A DNA stretch of 64,000 nt from Vigna angularis. Lineage: Eukaryota > Streptophyta > Magnoliopsida > Fabales > Fabaceae. The position numbers and the translations under genes are program-made. Under the pieces are notes generated by a model. The model was not told the DNA's origin. It ran no database searches and saw nothing but the letters and a program-made list of their open reading frames with translations. Below, in pieces: positions 33,122 through 43,457 of this stretch (its first letter is position 1; each line of letters starts with the position of its first letter). The stretch spans positions 17,038,501 to 17,102,500 of the forward strand of contig NC_068971.1 of the NCBI RefSeq assembly GCF_016808095.1. The letters are read 5' to 3'.

Positions 33122-34525
33122 TGTTGTAAAATATTATTATAATATTGCAAAAGAAACTTTTGCAACGTTGAAGTTTTGCAACGTTGAGAGCAACGTCTTT
33201 CTTTGGCCAACGTTCATAATGGAACGTTTATAATTTTGCAACGGTTCTTCCTGCATGCTTTATAAATATAAGCATTCCATCTCATTTGAAGTCACGCACA
33301 AAAACAGATTCCAATCTCTATTTTCTCTAGATTTCCTATACTTCTATCTTGTAGTCTAAATCTTATATCCTGGGTATATATTTGAAGAGATCCTTGCTAG
33401 TTCTGATATCCTCAGAGATATTCTGGGAAGTTCCTGTTGTATCCTGGGGGACTTGCGCAATACACCGCGGATAAGTCCTTAAGGACAGTGACTCTACACG
33501 CCTCAGGAAATTGCGGTTCAAGTTTTTGGCAGCACAATTTACAACAATGATAACATAATTGAAGCCACAGAAGATTTTGACAATAAACATCTCATTGGAG
33601 TTGGAGGACAAGGAAGCGTTTACAAAGCTGAATTGCAAACAGGTCAAGTTGTTGCTGTTAAGAAACTCCATTCAGTACAAAATGGAGAAATGTCCGACGT
33701 TAAAGCTTTCACAAGTGAAATTCAAGCTTTGACAGAGATTCGACACCGTAATATTGTGAAGTTATACGGGTATTGTTCTCATTCCCGATTCCCATTTTTG
33801 GTGTATGAGTTGATGGAAAAGGGAAGCATAGATAAGATTTTAAAAGAGGAGGAAGAGGCGATTGCATTTAATTGGAAAAGGAGGGTTGATGCCATTAAAG
33901 GTGTGGCAAATGCTTTATGCTATATGCATAATGATTGTTCACCTCCAATTGTTCATCGAGATATATCAAGCAAGAATGTTCTTTTGAATTTGGAGTATGT
34001 GGCTCATGTCTCAGATTTTGGAACGGCCAAGCTTCTAAATCCTAATTCAACCAATTGGACCTCATTCGTGGGAACATTTGGATATGCTGCTCCAGGTATT
34101 CCTTTCTTCTATAATGATTCTGTAACTTTTCTTTGTTAGTCTTATACTTTAATAGACTTGTATGTCTTGTTTTACTTTTGTGAAATAATATGATAAGTTT
34201 TTAAATTTGGTATATAGAACTTGCGTACACAATGGAAGCAAATGAAAAATGCGATGTGTATAGCTTTGGGGTATTGGCACTGGAAATAGTTTTTGGAGAG
34301 CACCCTGGAGAGTTTGTAAGTTGGTTAGTGTCTGCATCGAATATGATGGAGTCAACACTTGACATTTCTTCATTTCTGGGTAAGTTAGATGAACGTCTCC
34401 CACATCCTACAAAACCTATGGCTAAGGAGATAGATTCGATTGTAAGGATGGCAAATGCTTGTTTGACTGAAAATCCTCGTTCTCGCCCTACCATGGACCA
34501 AGTTGCCAACTACTTTTCAAAGTAG

Positions 34526-37500
34526 AAGTCATGTTCATTCAATTGATTCCACATCGTCGTGAAGAAAGTTGAAATGTTGAATTTACCGAATATGCGTTGC
34601 ATTGTAATTTTATTTTCAGTCTTGATGTTTCGTCACTATGTTTGTCTTTTGTATTTGAGTTTAGTTTTGTCTTGTGCTGTTTAATTGGTATATTCAGTTC
34701 AGTGTTGTGGGTTTGTCTTAAAAAAATTGTTACCTATTTATATATAATCTTGCTGTGGCAAAATCTTACAAAGTGGTGATTTACATTTGGAATTGGAATT
34801 GGTTTTATTTCATATACAACTAGTCCCGACAGACTCTGCATTTATTCGGCATTTTTTACTTTCCGATACCTTCTGTATTTATTTTTGATAAATATAAATA
34901 GTATTTTGAGTCTTGCGTGTAGGGTTAAAGAGAATGTGGAGTTGGTAATATTTATCAAAATCGTAGACATATTTTGAGAAGTTAATTTGTGTGAAAACTA
35001 GTGCCTTGAATTGTAATTTGGGGAACACCAAAGGGACTTGATAAGTAATGTTTAGTAACAATTATCGTGTCATGATGATGCTTATGTTTGTAATTATATA
35101 TGTTATGTGTTCTGGTTTAAACTATGATAATAGACAAGACCTAAACGAGTTTTGTTATCTTATATTCATATATAAATTTAATCTCATATATAAAACTTTC
35201 GATTATAAATTTTTTTATTCATTCTCATTTCACCAAATGACAGGTATATCCCTGTACCATACTTATTTTCTTATGGTTTTAATATTAATTAATTAATTTT
35301 TATAAAATTATTAAAAAAAATTATATGGAAAACATAATATTATCAAATATTCAATATCAAAAAAATTTATTCTAATTTCTTCAATCAAATATATTTAGCA
35401 ATACATTATAATTATAGTGGTATACATTTTCAATTAGAGTACTAAATAAATTTCCATAACAACCAAAACATTTATTAAATTTACAAAGTTGATAAGATTT
35501 AAAATTATTTTTAAGAGATTACAAAAGTAAAACAAATATTCAAATATAAAAATATCTTAAATTTAAATGTCTTTTTACTCTCACCCTTTAAATTTTAATG
35601 AAATCTTTTTTATAACAGTAAAAATTATAATACACCACTTTAATGAAATCACATAAAAACAAAAATTAAACTAATAATAATTGAAATTTAAGATAAATCT
35701 TTTATCTTTTGAACTCCAATATATATTGGATGCTGATCAAGAAAATTCATAACAGTGATATTAAATTATTATATTATTATATTATAGTAAGCGAAATTTT
35801 TTTATACGTGATAGAATTACACTTATCATAATGAGTTAGAAAAAAATTGAATATATAAAAACAATATTCTACATGATAAAAATAAGTATTAAATACAAAT
35901 ATTAAAAAGAAGGAAAAGTAATTAAATGTGTGTTAGAAAAAAAATTGATAATTGAATGAAATCGTACAAAAGATCATAAATGTATAAGTAAGGGTATGAT
36001 AAGATAAAAGTACCTTACAGACAGAAAACGTTCACATATGAAATTAGTCAAAGTGTTGAAAACAAAATGAAAATTATTTTAGTGAAACAATAAGAGTATT
36101 TTACATGAAATAAAAATTAAACATAAGAGAAAAAAGGAGATAATTTTTTATATTACTTAGTAAATCAAGGATTTATGCTATTGAACGCTTAAATTGAGAG
36201 TTAAACATTTTCATAGGAAAAAAAATGAACAATAAATAAAATTATTAAAAAGGAATAGAAATATTTAATTATGAAACATAAAAAATATTTAATTTACATA
36301 CATCATTTGAATATAACTGCATAAATGTTCTAATATGATAGAAAATATCTTGAAAAAGTGAATTGATTTCATGGTAAACCCAACAATTAGAAGAAAAAAA
36401 AGCGTAGCTAAAAGAAAAAAATTATAAAACTAAATACTAAGAATATATATATATATATATAATATAGGAGGAGTATTTTAGTAATTTAAACACAGATAGG
36501 GATGAGGACAGAGACAAAATGGATATGTACATAGCATCCTCATTCTCATACTCAATTAAAGACATTGAGTATTATCTATGTTAAGACAAGATCGTCCATA
36601 AGACTAAATTGCACTAAACGCTCTCATATGTTTTGAAGTTTATCAAACAACATTAAACGAAATGAGTATATGACAATGTTATCACTAAAACATCAGAATA
36701 GTTGGTTTAACATCTCCAAAAAATTACACTAAAATAAAGACCTTAACATGAACCAGAGGAAAACTGACACCAAACCTCCCATTTTACGTTATAGCTTTAC
36801 AAGCTAAATCTCTTTAATCAAACTCTAACCTACCAATTTAGATTATCAAAGAATTAACATAATAGAAAAGAGGTATTTAGCTTCCATTAGCTTTTAGAAG
36901 ATCAAATTGTTCTAGAAGATCCTATACCGCTTTCTAAAGATATGTTGTGTTTGAAATAATGAAACTTGTTTATAACAAAACTATTTATAATAATACCATT
37001 TAATATTAAAATAATCGAGTCTCACTATTTTTAAACTACCACCACTTCTAAAATACCATTTTCTCGGATATTTATAGTTGGAATATAGGTAAAGAATGAA
37101 GACACTATGAAAACCATGTAACTTAGGCCAAGTCTTAGAAAAACACCTAGGCATAAACTGGACATACCACTGAGCGATTCCCTAAGTTAAAGCGTCAATG
37201 AGAGTCTTGCTAAATAGAAATGTTATACTGTACCAGACATTAATCAGTCAACTCTCAATATAGTTAAGTAGGTAAAAGTGTCAAGACAATGTTTTTGGAA
37301 AACACTTTGAAAGTCTCAATTAACATTCCAAAAACTTGTGAAAGAAGACAACTTGATAAACATACTTACTAAATAGAGTAGAATCTTAAAGCGTTTACAA
37401 AAGCTAGATGATACCATGTGTTAAGCGATCCGCCTTAACCAACGATGAAGTCTTCAATCAATTACTAGATATCTTAGTGAGAAGCTTAAATGATAAAATC

Positions 37501-37760
37501 CTACCTAAACGGTAGAAAACATAGAAAGCACTTTGTTGTTTTGAACAAGTATTAAATGTTCAACTTTAAACACAACAAAAGTGATAAGAGAAAAGACATA
37601 TCTGCATGCATATCTACTCTACTTTGTGCATATTGCCTATTACAAATTAGAAGTGGACGTTAGGAACAAAGAAGACATTCACGGAATGTTCTCTCCATCA
37701 AAAGTCGTGCCAAATAAATAGTACTACCTACTTTTGTCAAAGTACTAAAAAAGCAAGTAT
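34526..37760. other. AT-rich intergenic region, no gene seen
   Basis: The first about 250 bp is likely the 3' UTR of the receptor kinase gene. The rest is AT-rich, with a TA microsatellite near 36443-36462. Between about 36900 and 37740 there are hints of a decayed LTR (blocks such as AGCGATTCCCTAAG and AAGCGATCCGCC), but I cannot assign a family. Confidence 0.55.
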
Positions 37761-38311
37761 CACTAGTGTAGAAAAGGTCTTTAACGTCACCTTTTAGACG
37801 TCCGACCCTCGAATATCCCACATAAAAAATGACCGGTCACACTTTTGTAAATAAGTTAACATTGTAGACGTCCGACCTGGCTGGTCCCCGACGTCTGATG
37901 GGCAAAAATACCAAAAGTCATTTTATTTCGCAGTGTAGACGTCCGGGCCCCTAGGTCGGACGTCTGATGTCTCTATAGACGTTCGGGCCCCTATGTCGGA
38001 CGCCTAAAGACCTGACAGGTAGCTGAAAAGTTGCCCTGTTCCACTGCTTTAGATGTCCGGGCCCCTAAATCGGACGTCTGATGATGGCAAAGAATACCAA
38101 AAGTCATTTTATTTCGTAGTGTAGACGTCTAGGCCCCTATGTCGATCGTTTGATGTCTCTATAGACGTCCGGGCCCCTATGTCGGACGCCTAATGACCTG
38201 ACAGGTAGGTGAAAAGTTGCCATGTTCCATTGCTTTAGACGTCCGGGCCCCTATGTCGGACGTTTGATGTCCCTATAGACGTCCGGGCCCCGTATATCGG
38301 ACGTATATGGC
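37761..38311 (+). mobile_element. Left end of a CACTA transposon with subterminal repeats
   Basis: CACTAGTGTAGAAAAGG at 37761 is a CACTA-type terminus. It is followed by at least nine units mixing TAGACGTCCG with GGGCCCCTA and TCGGACGTC, which pair with each other as inverted repeats. A ~290 bp higher-level repeat (GACCTGACAGGTAG... and AATACCAAAAGTCATTT) occurs twice. The body and right end are missing; the sequence passes into a copia/TRIM-like LTR at about 38312. Confidence 0.75.
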
Positions 38312-40943
38312 CTCCGCCAAGTGTGAGTCTAAGTCCCATATTGGATAGAAATGAGAAAGTAGAGCATTATATAAAGATGAAAGACCCATTAACCCATTGC
38401 CTTAAGGTTTTGGGTAGAGAGTGGTGTCAATCCCTTATATGGTTGGGCTCATATCTCATTTGGTATTGGGTCTCCCCGGTGAACCCCCTCCTTGTTGGGT
38501 ATCGGAGCCGATGGTTTGTCTTGGTGATTAGCTTAGACGAGTATAATGATCCCTATACCGGAAGTCTTCCTGGCAAAGGGTATTCAAGTAAAACGAGTTT
38601 GATAACTATTGAAAAACTGTTATTTTTATACTTAAAAATTGACCTCAATTACAACCTTTATGCCTTAGAAACTAGCTTGAACTCATGATTTTGTTAAATT
38701 CTTGGAAATAATAGAGTTGGACAGGTTTTATGCTTGATTCACTTGTTTTTGCAGGTTTTTAGATGAAATTTATGAAAGAATTGAAAAGGGATAGAGAAGG
38801 AATCAGAAAAGGACACAAACAGTGCAAAAAGAAGTGAAAGCCGCAACCACCGCTCAGGGGCATTTTCCCCCTGAGCGGCATTTATAACACACGTTAGCAC
38901 CGCTAAGGGGCAACAACGCAGCTGAGGGGAAGAACCGCTACGCACTAGTACCACTGAGGGGCATTTTCCCCCTAAGCGGCATTATTTTGGGCTTGGGCCT
39001 ATTTTTCTATACTTTTTTAGAATAGTATATAAGCTTTAGGACGTCCTAGGGTTTGTATCTTTAGCTGGAACGAAGTAGAAACACACTTTCCACCCCTTGG
39101 GGGTAGAATTGGAGATGGTGACGGCTCTCCACTTCTCTTTCTCGGGTTTTTCTATCTCTTCTATTCTTTCATTCCATTGTTCATCTAGTTCTTCCATGAC
39201 GATGGGGAACTAAACTTTTATTGTTGTTGGGGAATCAATGTAAATCTTTAGAAACTCTCTTGTATGGAATTTGTTCTTCAAGATCATCTATATGATACAT
39301 GCTTTCTTTCATTAATAGTTAGGGTTTTTCTTCTTTGCTCAAAGCATGCATAGTTTAACTCATTCGATGTCATGATCATTGATTTTGTCGATACGGAGAC
39401 GTACGGGGAAGTCTAGATTTTGGGAATCTCTCCCAACATTATATTACCAACCTAGAGATAGGAGTATGATAGTTGGTTGCCTTTAAGCTTCTGTTCACTA
39501 TAATGTATGATTAATTGCTAGGGAGACAAGAGATTGTAAACTAGTGATTATGATTAGGCTTTCTTCGCCGAGAGATCAGATTTAAAGTAATTTAGAAAGT
39601 GGCATTAACATTAATGAAAAGATTGATGAATTCCTAAATACAAGAGAGTGGAAAAGATTAACTTGATAAACCCCAACAACATATTCATCCATATAATTCA
39701 ATTCACGCTTTTGTTTATCCTTGCCATTGATCATCATATGCATTTATATTTACTTTACAGTCTTTTGCATTCAAAACCTATAACATTTTGTTCTCAAGTC
39801 TTAATTAATTAAATAATCACATAAGTGTCTAGGCCTTGAGTCTCTTGGGAAACGATACTTGGTCTTACCTGTTAGAATTGCTGTAGCGGAATTGTTAGCG
39901 TGGAATAACAAACCAAAAGGGTTTTTAATACGAACGTGTGCCTTTTAATTTCTACTCAATTAAACTTACCAAGCAAATAATAAAGACAAATAAAGAGAGT
40001 AAGGTTGAGAGAAATTTGCACAGATGATTTTATCCTGGTTCGGATCTTACCAATCCTACGTCCAGTCGCTTATCTCAAACAAGATAAACCTTTTTCACTA
40101 ACACAAAACAATTACAAATTACAATCACAAAGAAACAATTTGTAAAAGTTTAGAAACCACCTCTCTTGATACCACAAGAGATGAACCTACACCTCCTTTG
40201 AGTCTTCACAAAGGATGAACACCCCCTCCGAATACTTCACGAAGGATGAACTTCCTCTTCCGAACACCTCCTCAGACACACCAAGGATGAATCGGCTATT
40301 TCCTCTGTCATCGTAGCAGCACTTAACCAGCTCCACAGACACGAGTTTCACAAGCCGAACAAGAACACACAAGTCTCAATGATTTCTGAGTACTAGAGCA
40401 CAAGGGAAGAGTTATTTTTGAGATAAAGAGTGAGCCATTTTATAGACTCAGCCTAATACCCTTCCATTCTTCGAAAACGGGCCATCTAACGCATTTAATC
40501 GATTAACATAAATATTAATCAATTAATAATGAGTACAACGGCTAGTTTTTCAAATCTGAAACCCCCAACGGCTAGTTTTTCAAATCTGAAACCCCCAACG
40601 CCTAGTGTTAATTGATTATTCTCAGGAATAATCGATTAACTAATCGATTATTATTAGCTTTAATCGATTATTACAGGGGCAATTGGGTTTTCAGTGTCAG
40701 CCTCGTTTTAATCGATTAAAACTGGGTTTAATCGATTAAAACAACTTGTGGATGATTCTCAACAGTAAATAAATCAAATATAAATTACAAGAATCAACCC
40801 TAATACATATAAGAGCACTATTACATCAACTCTGATTATTATAAAAGCTTTATAAAATATAGAGATCTTCAATCTGTCTTTATGGATCTTGACTTGTGCA
40901 AATTTGTTCATCATCAAAACTTCATCTTTGATTTTTGCTAACA

Positions 40944-41150
40944 TTCTCCCCCTTTTTGATGATGATCAAAAACTCCTTTGATTTAAAGCTTTTAGTAATA
41001 ATCTGGATAAAACACAACTTATGGAAGAAAAAGTGCATTAGTGAATAAGCACAAATAAGCAAATAAGCTTTAAACATTTTCTCCCCCTTTTTGATCATAA
41101 TTAAAAAATTGTGTTTGATGTTTTCCCCTTAAGATAATACTCCCCCTTAA
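40944..41150 (-). promoter_or_regulatory. Repeated polypurine tracts of the SIRE-type element
   Basis: CTCCCCCTTTTTGAT (purine-rich on the element strand) adjoins the 3' LTR at about 40946. CTCCCCCTTTTTGATCAT recurs near 41081, and CTCCCCCTT again near 41140. The LTR-proximal copy should be the functional primer. Confidence 0.7.
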
Positions 41151-41349
41151 TAAAAGCATGTATGCATATGAGCTAAAAATATTTCAAATTTAAAGATTCA
41201 TTCAACCATGCACAATAGGATATTTAAAGCAAATATTTTTAGGATAAAGAGCTTATAAAACATTGTTTAAGCATACATTGAACTTTATAAGATAGGAATT
41301 TTTAAAAAAAAATGCAATCCTAAGATATTTCTAAAAATTCTTAGATCTC

Positions 41350-41760
41350 TTCTAATGTTTACCCCTTTAGATATGCCTCCAACTTCGTAATGATAATCCT
41401 CTAGGTTGTTTCCACATTTTGTTTAGATATTCATCTTGAGGATTGTCATCATTCTTCGCTTCATTTGTTGTCTTCTACAAATCTTCATCATTGCCTGCAT
41501 GTAATTCAACTGACTCAAGAGGTTTTGCCTCAAGGTCTACAATTTCATCAAGGACAACATGCACACATTCTTCTATTTCAAATGTTTTTCGATTGAAAAC
41601 TATATATGCTTTGTATATTAGAAGATATCCAAAAAAAAATAGTTTCATCGGCCTTGGAATAAAATTTTCTTAAATTTTGTTTTAAAGAAATTCTAAATAT
41701 TAAACAATAGGTACCCAACTACTTGTATGGGTCCTTTGGGTTAGATTTAGAAAAAAGAAA
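41350..41760 (-). pseudogene. Short pol remnant of the SIRE-type element
   Basis: The minus strand after the gag stop encodes broken pieces such as VHVVLDEIVDLEAKPLESVE, which resemble the SIRE-type linker between integrase and reverse transcriptase. All catalytic domains are deleted. The identification is tentative. Confidence 0.45.
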
Positions 41761-43425
41761 TCATTTTACAACCCAAACATATCTACCACTTGGAACACCA
41801 TAATGCTTAATTTTACATTTATTTGAAGTATGACCCTTTTTCATACAATAAAAGCATGATACAAAGTTTGTGTTCCTATAAGTTGTTCCTTTTTCTACCC
41901 ATGTTCTACGGGTTCTATTATTATGTTTATTTTTAAATTTAGGAACATACTTATTTTTAACAACCTTATTTTCATTATTTTTACTACATTCTCCTAAGGT
42001 TGTGTGTTCTAGAAGTTTCTTAAAATTTTCACAAGAAGCACATTCATCACTACTAGTAAATTTACCCTTTTCAAAAAATAAAACTTTATTTTTCAAATCT
42101 TTATTTTCTTCAAAAATATTTTCAAAATTTAATTTTAAATTTTTATTTTCTTCAAGAATATTTTCAAAGTCTGATTTCAAATGTTTATTTTCTTCAGAAA
42201 TATTTTCAAAATTTAATTTTAAATTTTTGAAATCCTTTTTCAATTTCTTATGAGCTTTATCTAATTTTTCAGATTCTATTATTAAAGCAGCATAAGTTTC
42301 ATGCAATTCATCTTCACTAATTTGACTATAATTATCAGAATCGCTAGATGTACTTACTTGGCTTCCAGCGTCGTCGTTCACCACTAAACAAATGTTTGCT
42401 TCTTCATCAGATTCGCTCAAATCAGAAATTGTTTCGTTGTCATCGTCCCATGCGATGTAGGCTTTCTTTTTCTTGAAGTTTTTCTTTTCCTTTATTTCTT
42501 CATTCTTCTTTTGATTTGGGCAGTCCGCTTTTAAGTGCCCCATTTCTCCGCAACCATAACATTTATAGTGTGAGGAAGATCCTTGTTTTTCTTTCTTTTC
42601 GAATTTTAATCTTCCTTTGTCTTTTGATTTCATGAACCTGTTGAGCCTTTTTATCATGAATCTCAAATTTTCTTCACCTTCTGAATCTTCATCTTCCATT
42701 TTGCTCTTGCTCCTTTCTACCTCAGATTTCAAGGCTAGACTCTTTTTCTTAGTTTTTGCTTTTGCTTCTTTTTCATCTAGTCTTCCGAGATCAAGTTCAT
42801 GCTCTCTCAACTTTCCAAATAATGCCGCCATAGTCATTGTGTTGAGGTTTTGTGACTCCGAGATTGCAGTCACCTTTGGTTGCCACGACCTGTCTAAAGA
42901 CTTCAAGATTTTAATGTTAAGTTCATCGGTATCAAATGACTTACCTAGTCCAATGAGATGATTGACAATGTTGGTGAAGCGTTTTTGAACGTCTGATATT
43001 GTTTCTCCTTGCTTCATCCGGAACATTTCATACTCTTGGATTAAGGAGTTCTTCCTTGCCCTCTTTACATCATCTGTTCCTTCATGCGTCACTCTGAGTA
43101 CGTCCCACATTTCTTGAGCAGTTTTGCAGACAGAGACCCTGTAGAACTCATCAACAGTCAACGCTGATGAAATGATATTCCGGGCTTTTACGTCATTCTG
43201 AAATCTTTTCTTTTCTTCAGTGGTCCATTGACCACGGGGCTTTGGTTCCTGTGTATTGTTAGTAGGAACAGAAAAGCCAAACGCAATAACATTCCAAATT
43301 TCACAATCAATGGATTCAATAAATATTTGCATTCTTACCTTCCAGAATGCATAGTTCTCACCTGTGAATAGTGGGGGTCTATTGATTGATGCACCCTCTG
43401 CAAAGGTTTGATGTGATCCTGCCAT
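41761..43425 (-). CDS. SIRE-type Gag, 554 aa, intact
   Basis: The start is the ATG at 43425 (MAGSHQTFAEG); the frame is open upstream but that part is primer-site sequence. Domains: N-terminal PPLFTGENYAFWKVRM (DUF4219/UBN2 type), YEMFRMKQGETISDVQKRF (about residues 150-170), a zinc knuckle CYGCGEMGHLKADC (about 287), an acidic region (EDEDSEGEE, SDLSESDEE), a coiled coil of three 15-residue repeats (LK.NFENI.EENK, about 400-445), and a second zinc knuckle CFYCMKKGHTSNKC (about 522). Two knuckles and a long C-terminus are usual for SIRE/Maximus Gag. It forms particles and binds RNA; without pol it would have to be served in trans. Confidence 0.93.
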   Translation of the reverse strand: MAGSHQTFAEGASINRPPLFTGENYAFWKVRMQIFIESIDCEIWNVIAFGFSVPTNNTQEPKPRGQWTTEEKKRFQNDVKARNIISSALTVDEFYRVSVCKTAQEMWDVLRVTHEGTDDVKRARKNSLIQEYEMFRMKQGETISDVQKRFTNIVNHLIGLGKSFDTDELNIKILKSLDRSWQPKVTAISESQNLNTMTMAALFGKLREHELDLGRLDEKEAKAKTKKKSLALKSEVERSKSKMEDEDSEGEENLRFMIKRLNRFMKSKDKGRLKFEKKEKQGSSSHYKCYGCGEMGHLKADCPNQKKNEEIKEKKNFKKKKAYIAWDDDNETISDLSESDEEANICLVVNDDAGSQVSTSSDSDNYSQISEDELHETYAALIIESEKLDKAHKKLKKDFKNLKLNFENISEENKHLKSDFENILEENKNLKLNFENIFEENKDLKNKVLFFEKGKFTSSDECASCENFKKLLEHTTLGECSKNNENKVVKNKYVPKFKNKHNNRTRRTWVEKGTTYRNTNFVSCFYCMKKGHTSNKCKIKHYGVPSGRYVWVVK

Positions 43426-43445
43426 TTGAATGACTATCAAAGCGA

Positions 43446-43457
43446 GCTCTGATGCCA
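43446..43457 (-). other. Primer binding site, initiator tRNA-Met type
   Basis: The minus strand reads TGGCATCAGAGC, one change from the usual TGGTATCAGAGC, two bases from the LTR end at 43460. Confidence 0.85.

Larger units (their letters stand above)
28004..33546 (+). mobile_element. Young, coding-intact Ty1/copia retrotransposon
   Basis: It has two 425 bp LTRs (28004-28428, 33122-33546) that differ at about two sites by eye, ATGAT target duplications (27999-28003, 33547-33551), one uninterrupted Gag-Pol frame and a purine tract GTGGGGGA before the 3' LTR. The insertion lies in the receptor kinase gene, same strand, just after the membrane segment. Both LTRs contain CTTTATAAATATAAGC, a probable promoter TATA, and start TGTTG and end CAACA. 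The few LTR differences indicate a very recent insertion. Confidence 0.95.
25607..34525 (+). pseudogene. LRR receptor-like kinase (MIK2-like), split by a copia element
   Basis: Coding parts are 25607-28003, 33552-34095 and 34218-34525. Removing the copia element plus one ATGAT copy and a GT/AG intron (34096-34217) gives one frame of 1082 codons, near the usual length of this family. The protein has a signal peptide (about residues 10-30), an LRRNT segment (ANTLLKWKASL, SSCNWLGIIC), about twenty plant-type LRRs (SGSIPPELI-like), a membrane segment (FILVFLPIGLGTSMLALFVF), then a kinase with GVGGQGSVYKAE, VAVKK, HRDISSKNVLL, DFGTAK and APE across the intron. It would be a plasma-membrane receptor kinase. 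The start at 25607 is the first ATG before the signal peptide. Interrupted as it is, transcripts would stop six codons into the LTR (28024), leaving a kinase-less protein. Confidence 0.93.

Noticed and set aside
36900..37740. Possible decayed LTR
   Set aside because: Only scattered blocks look LTR-like; no ends, primer site or target duplications could be found.
38323..38688. 121-codon frame over the copia/TRIM-like LTR
   Set aside because: It spans an LTR, internal sequence and the start of a nested LTR, so it is accidental.
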